Position numbers and translations under genes: made by a program
Shown: one piece after another, positions 25,240 to 49,345 of the stretch
Position numbering within the stretch: position 1 is the stretch's first letter
How the letters are laid out: the number at the start of each line of letters is the position of its first letter
The notes under the pieces: generated by a model
Database searches by the model: none
The model's input: the letters and a program-made list of their open reading frames with translations, nothing else
Told to the model about the DNA's origin: nothing
Source: Triplophysa rosa
Taxonomy: Eukaryota > Chordata > Actinopteri > Cypriniformes > Nemacheilidae
Length of the DNA: 64,000 nt
Assembly (NCBI RefSeq): GCF_024868665.1
Contig: NC_079902.1
Span: 13,885,265 to 13,949,264, forward strand
Direction of reading: 5' to 3'

Positions 25240-27614
25240 TTATTTCTTATTTTAGAGAGGACTTTCTCAAACATTTGGATTGTTGTTTACATGAATCAGA
25301 AATTCTTTATTTCATCCCACGGTTGTTTACTGGAAGAGTCAGCATTTCCTGGCATGCAGAGTATGTTAACACAGAGGAAGAGAGGAAAAGGTTAAAGAAT
25401 GACTAAACTGAGGTCTGGTGCCGCAGTCCTTCTTGCCTTCAGATGACGTTGAACAGCAGGAATGAAGTTTTTGCCTCCCTGTCTCTGGTCCATCCTGCCA
25501 CATTAGCTGGCTGTGTGCTCTGAGCAGCCCATTCCTGTTTGTCTTCCTGCTCGGGTCATTTCCCAGAAGGTCTTTCCAGAATGTTAGAAAGGAAAATGGG
25601 AGTGATGATTTGTTCTTAAGCCATTTACAGCATGAAATGATTTTTTATTCAATCTTCATTTTACTTTGCTTCAGCACAAAGTTTAAGTATTGAAAGGTGC
25701 AAATTTATTAAGAGTAAGTCAAAAAATATATATGTTCTTTTTTAATTTAACAGAGAACATGTATACAAGTAGGCAAACGGTTTATGTATTTACTGTTCAT
25801 GACCTCTGATTCTCATCCATTCCAACGTATGCCTTTATCCACACTGAACTCTAAACATAGTTTTACAGCTTCTGTTGGTAAATTTGACATTCTGGATTTG
25901 TTCCAATGTTGTTTAACATCCAGCAGCTGTCTTAGGTCTTGATTTACACGCTGTATCCGTCCTAGTTGGAGCCAGCATATATTTCAGCTCCCGAATAGAC
26001 ACCCTGCAAGCATGACCTGCCTTCTTCTTTATGAGCTGGTATTTCAGCTGAAACTACTCATAAATCAACTGATACAATAACAAATAAAGGATCTGCGTGC
26101 CTCTACATTAGTTATTTCATGACATGTCTATCAAAAGTTAACTCTATGAACAAGTCAATTAACCAGCAGTGAAGACATGCGTGGTTCTATGAATACTGAC
26201 TGTGGTTAAACTCAACATGGGTATAATTACACAATGGCCGCAGCAGTCAGGTCTTCGGTCTAAAAAAAGGCACGAGTAGGCCTGTGCTCCAAAAATTTCT
26301 AAATACATTTTCCACATGTTGAAATGTTAGTCAGCCTGAAGTTCTAGTCAGCTGGTCTCATAGACTTATTTATCATAGAGTTATCATACACAATGATATG
26401 AAGAGTTTGGTTCCAAAATGAGATAAAGTTTCAAAAATCATGTTGTTTATTATGTTACCATGTTTTTATTGTGTTTTATTGTGTTAGTTAGCTGTATTTT
26501 TTAGTTATTATGGCTTAAATCAAAACAAACCAACTGCAGTTTGATTGATATTAATTGGAATGCACAATAAAAGAAACATGATTTTTGAAAACATTTCAAA
26601 AATGGTAATCGCATTTTGGAATCAAACTCTTCATATACTCATCATACATTACTTTATTATGTTTTCTATCCCCTTAACATAACAATCACATAAACCTGCT
26701 GACATAATGATCTAGTTTTGAAAACAAATAAAACTTTGTGCAGCTCTTACTTAGGTTTTTCCAGATGTTTTACGCTCGGGTACGGAATGGAAACTTGTTG
26801 ACTTTTGTGGCACTTGCTATGTGAACACAACAATTTATAATTGATGATGTGAAAGGGCCTACAAATCACATTATATGGTCGTATTTTACTCCTGTCTACC
26901 ATGGGAATATAATATATATCATATACAGTATAAGAATATCATATTGAATAGAAAAGAATATCCAAATTATTGCATAAATGTAAATAAAACAAATAAAACT
27001 GCCTAAATATCTAAGTAATTAAGAAAAAATATTATTGAGCAGATATATATTACATTGACTTCACAAAAAAAAGTTATAAGTTAGTATTGGTGTGACCCCT
27101 AAATGAGGAACACCAAAGGGTTCATTTTAGTGCTGATCTAAAAGACTATTTCTAGTTCCAGTGGATTCTAAAGTGATATTTTGTGTCACATCTACTGTAT
27201 ATTTAGTAAAATGACACTACTGCAGGTTCCTCATAACTAAGCAATGCATGTGTATATCTAACAGTAGCACAGATGCCAGTGTGAGGCAGATTCCATGGCC
27301 TGCTTTTATATCTGGACATGTGAATAAGCAAAGTGTGCTGGTCGTCTAATCTCGTTCTCATGTAGGGTTAACCCCCAACACAGAGGAAGCTTAGAGTGAG
27401 CTTTTGTCAACATGCCAGTGACTATTCTCACACACATACACACAAACACAGACTCCACATCATAATCTCACAGGCATATCTTATTTTACTCTTTGTTCCA
27501 CGTGCATTCTTGTCAGGCAGACAAAGGGAGCCATAATATAGTGTCAAGAGCTGAGGGGTGCAAAGAGAATTTAAGAGTGAGAGAGGGACAGACAGGCAGA
27601 GAGTGAAAGAAGTT

Positions 27615-27979
27615 TTAGTTTTTTTACTCACCCTCATGTCCTCCCAACATTCACATGAATTTGTTTTATAAAATGACAGTTCATAGCGATCACATCCATA
27701 CAACTCCTGCGCTTTAATACATCTATTCCAATATTCTTCCACCCCACCAGCTCTCAAATAAGATATGTCACTGTCAACAAGCTTTTTCATTGTATTTTTT
27801 ATCCTGTTTGGAAACTGACTGATATGGGCACTATCTGCTAACACTGTATCACAGAAAGTAGTGTGAAGATTCTTCAATCGATGTTTGGGTTCCACAGAAT
27901 AAAGGATAACAGCACAGATATTTGAAACAACATGTAGGCGAGTAAACAAATACATTTTAGTGTTCAGTATTCCTTTAAC
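27615..27979. mobile_element. Miniature inverted-repeat transposon copy
   Basis: The left part reads ttactcaccctcatgt. The right end, gttcagtattcctttaa, is the inverse of the ttaaaggaatact type of terminus. It shares the actcacc...catgt words with copies at 38,742, 44,915, 49,086 and 56,082. A 218-codon minus-strand frame across it is a by-product of repeat sequence. Confidence 0.6.
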
Positions 27980-28382
27980 TAATCTTTTATTCATTTCACA
28001 CTCATGCTTGATTTTATATGATTCGGGAACAGTTAAATAGCTTGTTCCATGTTGTTCACCCTGACAGCTGCAAACGGTCCCCAAAGAGAGATTATACTGG
28101 ACAAAGTGAACGGAACAACTGAAGAAATCCTGGCTGCCTGCCGTAGGCGTGTTGTGCTGTTTTTACACACAGATAGCATCTTTCCTTTCCTAGCTAAAAA
28201 CCCATGAACAACATGCAGCTCAGTAGATCTCAACTCTGGCACAATTGAAAACTTGCTTCATCTCAACACAAAGTGCAGGTCACAACATGTCCTAATGTGT
28301 GGAAACCCTTCCATTTGAGAGATATTCAAACTCTTTTCAGCCATCTGTTTCATACTTTTCATTTTTGGCTTCATATTTGACG

Positions 28383-28535
28383 TTTACATTCATGCATTGG
28401 GCAGACACTTTTATCCAAAGTTACTTACATTGCATTATATTATATTATACATTTTTTAAGTATGTGCAATCCCTGGGATCGAACCCATGACTTTGGCATT
28501 GCTAGTGCCTTGCTCTTACCACTGAGCCACAGGAA
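28383..28535 (-). repeat. tRNA-derived SINE (V-SINE-like)
   Basis: Minus strand: a Pol III box A-like TGGCTCAGTGG (28,529-28,519), then a box B GGTTCGATCCC (28,485-28,475), then a body, and finally the conserved tail TTTGGATAAAAGTGTCTGCC (about 28,420-28,400). This is the layout of fish tRNA-derived SINEs of the V-SINE type. It is not a functional tRNA: the cloverleaf is not preserved beyond the promoter boxes. Confidence 0.8.
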
Positions 28536-28996
28536 AGCAATTGGCAATATTAATGTTGAGCAAGTCTCATCTCTCAGAGAGGCCGGGGGGGGGTTGGCTT
28601 GTGCTCTTGTTATGTCTACAGTCTCACTCTTTTGACCAAAGGTATGAGCTCTCATCTGTACTTGTTTTCTCGTCTGTATGATTTCAAACCCACACAAAAC
28701 CAAATACATCTGTCTGCCACCCAGGTGGGATGTTGCCGGGGTGGTGTTGTCATAGCAACAAAAGAAAAAAGAGAGCGTTCAGGCAGTTAGCAACACTGAG
28801 AATGGAAGCAAATGAGTGTGTGCAAATGAGAGGATAATTTTATGCTAGGATATGTTTGGAGGTAAACATCTGTGGACTGAAAGACATATACAGTAGGTTG
28901 ATAATAACATGGAATGATTAAATTCTGTTCAAAAATGAAATGAAACTGCTAATGAGATATTCAGCTGTCTTTTGCAAGTCTGGTTAAGGTCACACG

Positions 28997-28999
<3 letters not shown>

Positions 29000-29083
<84 letters not shown>

Positions 29084-29092
29084 CAGAGAGAC

Positions 29093-29153
<61 letters not shown>
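29000..29153. repeat. (GA)n microsatellite, about 154 bp
   Basis: Almost uninterrupted ga dinucleotides, with three agac interruptions near 29,075-29,093 and one gg slip near 29,104. All frames through it (for example poly-LS on the minus strand) are artefacts. Confidence 0.97.
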
Positions 29154-29155
<2 letters not shown>

Positions 29156-30660
29156 ACTATTTTGAAAGAGTGAGATGGTGGTAACATTTTAGCATGAGAC
29201 ATCATCAGCACCATTGGGATAAAAGCTTCCTTGTTGGGATGTGAATTGTTCCTAAAATGAAACCAGCTACTGTGTGAAAGGACAATGAAGGAAATGAAAG
29301 AGTAAAAATGAACATTGAATGGGATATGTTACACTGAAATAAAATGAGATCATATGCTAAATCAGATCTCAAAAGACCCTTTATTCCTTTTGTATACCTC
29401 AGGGACACACTAACAGTACTTGTTTGTGCTTTTCCAGTAAACAAAAAATCTGTGATGGCAGTTTTAACACTTAAATTTAACAGACACGTTTATCTATCAA
29501 ACTAATTATGCAAATTAGTCTTATGCAGTATGGAAAAAATTGCATTAATATGGATGCCAAAGATTCGCACTTGATGCAGATGAGGCGATTTGACATTCCG
29601 ATTTATGTTTGGCAAAGGAGTGTGGCAAGACACAGCAAGTCTAAAGAGCTGTGAGAACAGAACTGAATTCTGGCTATGTCTGCCAAACATGAAGTATTTT
29701 CACAGTTATAGAAAAGTTCTTGTGTGTGCATATTTGAGTGGGTGTCTGGTGTTCTTTCATAAAGGAGTTACTTTATCAGGGAGAGCTAGCTGGCTGGCTG
29801 GCTGGCAAACCAAAACGCAAATAAGAGGAACAGCAAAGAAAAAGATGGCGAAACTCATCTGACCTGCTGAAATATTGCTGCGGTCAATAGATAAATAAAA
29901 ATGAGAGCAGTGCAGGCTCACAGTGAATAGAGGACATGGCCAAAAACTATTCATCTGAATTAGTACTGTAAATGAAACACAAACACTTCTTCATTACAAC
30001 CATTATTATGCTCTCCACATATTTGCTGTACTAAAATGCAAATACCACTTTGCAATGGGCTAATTTGGAACACGTTTATTTAATTACATTTTTTACAAAA
30101 CAAAGTAAACTAACATACAGTACAAACGTGAACACTTTTCGTTGCATAATGAATACTGTGTTTTATAAAAAAAAGTTATACAAGTGCAATATTAACCATG
30201 TGCATCATGTTGTTTTACGAAAAGCATGCAGGAAATGTCTCTACTAAAGACACCAGAACAAATGACAGCTCAACGCTCTGTAAACGGTACAATAGGCTAC
30301 TATCTGACCACAAGACACTAGTAATTAGCCAATCAGAAGACTGTCAGCTATTTTGAGTAGATTTCAAACTTCAGGTTTGCTGACATGCATGTGTGTGGAG
30401 GGGGGGCATATGGGGGCGAAAATTAGTGTAACTGCTAATATCGCTTACAGCGCCTTGTGGAATGTCTGTAGGGCAAAAGATAGCTTTAGACTTTATGTAG
30501 AGTTAAAGAGAACTATGTAGAGCCATAGCTGTGCTTAATGTAGAAAGCAACATCTAGGACACTCCCTAAACTGTTGATATTGAAGCATATTAATGAAATA
30601 GACAGAAGAGCTAAAGGACATCAGCATTAACAATAGCAGAAAGAACTTTTGGTTTTTGAA
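29154..30660. other. Intergenic, downstream of gask1b
   Basis: No gene seen between the microsatellite and the gask1b 3' end. Confidence 0.45.
29788..29807. repeat. Short (GGCT)n run
   Basis: About four tandem ggct units. Confidence 0.7.
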
Positions 30661-30672
30661 GTGCATGGCGTT

Positions 30673-30678
30673 TTTATT
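30673..30678 (-). terminator. gask1b: Candidate gask1b polyadenylation signal
   Basis: AATAAA on the minus strand, about 75 bases downstream of the gask1b stop codon. Confidence 0.5.
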
Positions 30679-30750
30679 CTTTTTTGGCATATGAAGTTAG
30701 TGAAAACATTACATTTAATGGAAGGCAAGATGATGACATTTGAGGTTCCC

Positions 30751-33378
<2,628 letters not shown>

Positions 33379-34116
33379 TGGACCGAGTATTTGCGCATGA
33401 TTAAGTAGATTTCCTTTCTTTTACGAGAGTATGGCGTTTGTTTCTTTTATATAAAAATTCATAAACAGGCATCTTCAGGCTCCCCGTTAAGCTCAAGCTG
33501 TAGAATGAATAGACAACTGTCCCGACGTCGGATCAGCTGAGATAACAGTCCCTAAATTGACAAGAATGTCGCGTATCCTAAAACCACATCACTGCGAGCG
33601 AGAGACGCGTCAAAACTAGAAAGCAACCTCTATAAACCATGTCGTTTACACTACATGGGCATGTTCAATTTACCACATTAACTTTGTAAATATTCCCATA
33701 TTGTATACATTCCCAGTATTAAAGCGAGATGGTGGTGACAGTGTGGGTGTTCACGCTCAAAGAATTTCACATGGCTTCAAAACAGATATTCCAACTCCTT
33801 GCGTGGGTTTAATAATTTATCTTTTTTTTTTTTACCTAGAGGGACTTATAAATGAAGAACAGCACAGGCAGTTTGTCAAACCACATGCAAAGAATGGAAA
33901 GTCTTAAAGTACATTTCCAAAACAGGAAAGTGAATCATGAACCATATAGGTCTGTCAGGAAGACCCCACAAAACTAATGACTGTAGCACATACAGGAAGA
34001 AGCTGTCTGTACTCAAGTTATTCTGACAACTTCAAATGTAAAACAATCTTTCGGTATGAATATTGCGAAACATGTAATGTGATTTCAAATAAAGCAGCAG
34101 ATTAGAAAACTGCTTT
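33379..34116. other. gask1b 5' region and gap to tmem144
   Basis: This holds the gask1b promoter and 5' UTR (GC-richer near 33,500-33,610) and the tmem144 3' flank. Both genes are on the minus strand. No other gene is seen. Confidence 0.5.
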
Positions 34117-34122
34117 TTTATT
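34117..34122 (-). terminator. tmem144: Candidate tmem144 polyadenylation signal
   Basis: AATAAA on the minus strand, about 235 bases past the tmem144 stop. Confidence 0.4.
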
Positions 34123-34356
34123 TAGAGCACAGGATAATACCGTTGCATACAAAATGCACAAAAACATGTAGTCAGAAGGGGGACCTGTTTTTAAATCAAA
34201 AAAGTGTGTGAAGGTACAGAACACAGAACTCATTTTCACAGCAATGTGGATAAGAACATTTGAGACCAAGGGCCACTGAATACTGAAGGTGATAAGACTT
34301 GGACTGACAGAAGACTTATCCGCCATTGCCACCGTGTGGTAATATCATGCACAGAC

Positions 34357-37576
<3,220 letters not shown>

Positions 37577-38414
37577 GAGTCCTCTTATATAAAACTCAGT
37601 GACAGACAAAAACATTTGTTATTGTGGGAAAGGGGTCAAACGGTTTGTTGTAAACCAGCTGTCATTAATTGACCCCACTATTACTCCCTACTTAGCTAAT
37701 GCCAATTTACTCTGATCACTAACCAATTAACTTATTTCCACTGTGGCCATGACTGTTCGCATTGAACAACGTATCAACAAAATATATTGTTTATTCAAAC
37801 CTGTTAACGGAAAGCTATATACTACTACATTTTTAGCATGTTGCCTACCTGCCAGTTTTGTGTAACAATCGTTGAAACATACATTGTAGCACTTCGCATT
37901 ACTGTCTCTTTAGTCTTTATCGTTTCGTTGTTGTTCTCACTTTTATAAATCCCTTTGGATAAAAGCGTCTGCTAAATGCCTACAGTACATGTAGAGTGTT
38001 TTCGAAAAAAGCGTCTGCTGTCTGGTTACTCTTTCATTGTTTCAGGACTTTTTGATCGCACCCAGTTTCCAAAGTGTTCCAATAGATGGCGATCGCGTTT
38101 AAAGTTCCGCCAAGGTTGAACAGGGGAAGAAAGCTCAAGTGTCAACAAAAACTCGATTAATCACTGCTCTATGTGCAAGTCAAGATAACAGTAATCCATA
38201 TCATATACATTTATCACGTAGGTGCAAGCATATTGGCACGCAGTCATTTATAATATCTTGCCTTGGCAGAATTTAAAAGTACAATGTTTTTATGCGGAAC
38301 ATTCATTAAATGCTACACTTGCTATTAGAGTAAGTTAGAGTATAGGCAGTTGTCAAACACGTTTTGTTGTTTGTGTAAACTTTTAGGAGGCTATAATGAA
38401 AGCGTAAAGTTGCC
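37577..38414. promoter_or_regulatory. Divergent intergenic region, tmem144 / first adh8 gene
   Basis: Only 838 bases separate the start codons of tmem144 (leftwards) and the first adh8 gene (rightwards). The stretch therefore holds both promoters and 5' UTRs. It contains a SINE-tail word (37,952-37,979) and ccaatagatggcga (38,079-38,092), close to a CTCF-type core. No TATA box is convincing. Confidence 0.6.
37952..37979 (+). repeat. SINE tail fragment
   Basis: ctttggataaaagcgtctgc word with AT-rich flanks, as in other fish SINE tails; truncated. Confidence 0.5.
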
Positions 38415-41110
<2,696 letters not shown>

Positions 41111-41246
41111 CGTGGAGATGACGGCCCTTCTCCTTCAAACAAAAGATGCTCACACTATCAGTCCTTTCCATTGGTCTCTTATGTTCCGCATCAACATTTT
41201 ATACTATACAGGTCAATGTCATCTTATTGCATAAAAATCTGTGCAC

Positions 41247-41252
41247 AATAAA
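41247..41252 (+). terminator. adh8a: adh8a polyadenylation signal
   Basis: AATAAA 137 bases after the stop codon. Confidence 0.7.
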
Positions 41253-42416
41253 ATTGTTACATTTGGTTTGGTTGTCATCAACTGCATAAAGAGACTGGGG
41301 ATACATTAAAGAGTAAAATATACCTTTCATTGTTGCTTGACTAAACATTAAGAGTGCAGTTGTTTATGCTCCACACAGTCACACAGCAAACCACACGGAC
41401 TGCAGTGTCTTAAATATTTACTATTAGTGCCCTTTGAAACGTCCTTTCACCTGTTCTTATCTTATCAAATCACCTTTCGTTTTCTCCTAGAAGGCCATGT
41501 TATAGGTAAGGAAACAGAAATAATTTTGCCAGATGTATTAGTAAATACTTAGCAAAACATTCTTTCAACATTTTAGCAATTCAGAATAATTTATAAATTC
41601 GCTGCCTCTCGTTGTAGCTGTTGGTTTGTTAGTATTATTAGGCATTGGTTTATATTAAAATGGCAGATATCAGAAACTGCACTTTTTAACAGGTTCATTC
41701 ACTAAATTAGTTTCCACAGCAAAAATGAAGATTTTAACTAAAGTCAGAGTTTTCACATCCAGTGTTTCAGATTTCCAAAAGGCTCCAGTAGATGGCGGTA
41801 CCTGTAGACTCGCAGACGGAGAATTTTGTCCAGTTATTTACATGCAAGATGTACTTTGGACTATGTTCGACGGCTGTACGTGTCAATCATCCAGCATGTC
41901 AGATAGGACATAGTAGAAGTACAAAGTTCACTACTATAACAACAGGTTCTCTTCTGAACACCGCCCTGAATGTAAGTTTTTCATATAAAAATGCAAACTG
42001 TAAAAATATTTGTACGTTTTCATCTGCTGTAATATACAGTAGCAGATCTGCGAATGAGCGCTGGTGAAACTACGCTTTAGCCGTTGGGTCTTTGTAATAT
42101 AATTGTATTATAATTTTGTTAGGCACTATTTTTAACTTATAGATTTCTGCAGGTTTAAGTTGATATGTTTATCAGTTAAAATGAAATGGTTACATTTTAA
42201 AATGTAACGTTACATGATTTGGTGCTGTTATCACAATAATGCGTGTTGCCAGTAGCAGTGAGTTGAAAGTGAGATGAAAACAAATAGGCCTACAATTATT
42301 ATTGTTATTGTAATGTAAAATTATAAAAATGTCATACTTTGTCATATGTTTTTGCAACACTTGTAGAAGGCTAGCAAGAATAGCAGTAGCAGACCACATA
42401 AACGAGTGTGGTTGTC
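41253..42416. promoter_or_regulatory. Spacer and promoter region between the adh8 copies
   Basis: No gene seen. It must hold the promoter and 5' UTR of the second copy. Contains ccagtagatggcgg at 41,785-41,798, which fits the CTCF core pattern at every position. It is preceded by tttccaaaa, as is the related word upstream of the first copy. Confidence 0.5.
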
Positions 42417-46937
<4,521 letters not shown>

Positions 46938-47086
46938 AATGGACGTGACATTTAATCTCCCTAAACAGAAGACTATCCATATTCTGTCCTGTCAGGACAA
47001 CTAGTTTTGTTGTGTTGTCACTTGACTGGTGATCTTGAGTATTTTTAAAAGCTCGTATGAAAGACTGTTTCTGTTCAGTTTCATGC

Positions 47087-47092
47087 AATAAA
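47087..47092 (+). terminator. adh8b: adh8b polyadenylation signal
   Basis: AATAAA 150 bases after the stop codon. Confidence 0.7.
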
Positions 47093-49085
47093 GCTTGACT
47101 GTTGTATTTGATTTGGTTGTATCTCCTTTTTAACAGTAGATGGCAAGCGTGCACTGCAAAACAGTGCTCCTCTACTCTCTCCGTCTATTCTCTCAGTCTG
47201 GAGCAATACTCAGTATTCCACCCCTGCTCTCTGCATGGAGACACATGGTGTAAGGTTTCTCCAGTCTGACCTGTATCATTTCATCTTTATTTCATCAAGC
47301 AAACCACTACGATGCATAAATATTGCCATTATTGTCCTTTGAAATCACTATCCACCGGTTTTCATCTACTATAATATGATCATCGGACCCCTCATTGTCT
47401 TATAGTAAGAGATGCTGTGTGAACGAAACCCCCAGAAAAAAACCTGAGCAAATTTTGTCATAGGGAAACGGATGGGTCTGTGTCACTGGGGGTCGGGGAA
47501 ACACATGCAGCTGATCACGGGTTGCATTTTGACCTTGGTAATATTATATATTGATTTAATATAGTGTGCTCATGAGGGTTAGAATAGCAGTTGTGGCCTG
47601 TACAAGTTAGAGACAAAAGGCTGGCTGGGGAAATGCCTATCCATGATGAACTGGAATAGCTGTCCAAGAATTTGCTTTATTGTAGTTCCATTCAGATCAA
47701 ATACTCTTGAACCCCCCCCAAAATGGAAAAATGGGGTCTGCCTCACGTTTAGCCCTCCCTCTGCCATATAGTGCAATCAATCTAAGATTTTGAGGTTTTT
47801 TGACCGTTCTATTGAAGCTGAGAACGATTACTGAGAAATAGAGACATCAAACAACATAAGAAAGACAAGTACCAACAGGTGCTTGTTCCGTGTGCTTATT
47901 TGTGAAGTATGGGATTTTGTACGGGCAACATTTACAAATGATCTCTTTCTCTCATATTGTTACTGGTACCTTTTTAATTCTTTTTTTTAATCTAAATTTA
48001 TCTTACAAAATAACTCTTGCACATAATCGAGTGGGTCATTTACTGTACATTGATTAGGTGAATTCATATCTCTGTTAAAAAAAGAATAATTAAAAAGAAA
48101 TGTTAGCAACACTTCAGCTTGACAGCCAATAAACTCTTCTGCATTACATGCAGTATTTTACATGCATGCAATGTTTGAAAATATGATCATTTATTATGTA
48201 TTTAACAATTTACTTCAAAAATGATTCCATAGCAGTTCGAATAGTAAAAAGAGATGGCGTTCTTTAAATTTTGCTGCCCTATTTTTTCATCCACTTGATT
48301 GACAAGAAAGCAACGGCGTATCAGATTCTAATGAGGAATAACGATTTGTCCTCTGCGCTTACCGTGACAGATATGAGACACATTCCTGAGCTCGGCCCAG
48401 GCAAATATCAAGCGTTTACCCTGCCAAATGTGTAGTCAGCCCGTGCATCATTCCGACAGACATGACAGCCTCATAAGGAAAATTGACAAACAACGGAAAT
48501 GCCAGCGTAGGTAAATATGCTGAGCAAATAAAGCCTGGAAAGGAAAAAATGTCAAAGGGGCTGAGTTGCCTTCCTCAATATTTAGATGAGGATCAAAAGA
48601 TTTCTTTCTTAATTATTAAATTTAATGTGTGTGTGGGGGGAGGGGACGCACCTGTATATTTGAATGACAGCTAGTGGAGATGATGGCGCCATACATCCTT
48701 GTGCCAAATAACCTCGTCACCATGGAACGTTTGTAAGGGAAGTTGTAAGGTGATCATCTAAAAAAAACATTTACAGCCAAACAGCATGTTATACCATTTT
48801 TTTAATTCTTTGAAAGTGTTTAAAACTTTTTCAATGTATTAATAACTCTAAAATATAATATAAAAAATGTTAGAACCTGAAGCATGGAGGACTCTCATAG
48901 GATTGAGTAATAGTAAAACAAGTTTTTACAGAGAATACTGTGGCGGGGTGATCGATGATAGACCAGTGGTGTGGGCCACAACATAGTGTCAGGCCTCAGT
49001 TGTATTTGTTTAAGTAAAATAATATTGTATGAACATGAAACACCAAAAAGGTGAGGTAGCCTATTTGGGGAGTATTGCTTCAACA
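47093..49085. other. Intergenic; possible conserved non-coding block
   Basis: No gene seen. Bases about 48,290-48,480 are of balanced composition and free of repeat words, which could mark a conserved element; this cannot be tested here. Confidence 0.4.
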
Positions 49086-49345
49086 TTTTACTCACCCTCT
49101 TGTCATTTCAAACCTGTATAATTTCTTCTGCAGAACACAAAAGAAGGTATTATGAAGAATGTAACCAAACAACAGCGGTACGTTCACTTGCATTAGTTTT
49201 GTGTCCATACAATAGAAATATGTAAACGGGTTGTTCGGTTACCAGCTTTCTTTTTTTTAAATGTTCTTTTGTGTTCTGCAGAAGAAAGAAAGTCCTACTG
49301 GTTTGAAATGACAAGGGTGAGTAAATGATGACAGAATTTTCATTT
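49086..49345. mobile_element. Miniature inverted-repeat transposon copy
   Basis: ttactcaccctcttgtcatt and ttctgcagaacacaaaag in the left arm are inverted at the right as tttgtgttctgcagaagaaa and gacaagggtgagtaaatga. Same family as the copy at 56,082. Confidence 0.8.

Larger units (their letters stand above)
16055..27614. other. Gene-poor AT-rich interval
   Basis: About 11.5 kb without any exon, RNA gene or long coding frame I can support. It holds a short AT microsatellite near 20.4 kb, a SINE tail at 22.74 kb and a repeat fragment at 25.1 kb. Confidence 0.5.

Noticed and set aside
27428..28084. 218-codon minus-strand frame
   Set aside because: It runs through a miniature transposon copy and simple flanking sequence. 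The encoded protein resembles no family and follows the repeat's terminal words.
28475..28535. Functional tRNA gene
   Set aside because: Pol III box A and B are present, but the cloverleaf is not kept and the sequence continues into a SINE body and tail.
28990..29214. Ser/Leu-repeat protein on the minus strand
   Set aside because: Translation of the (GA)n microsatellite.
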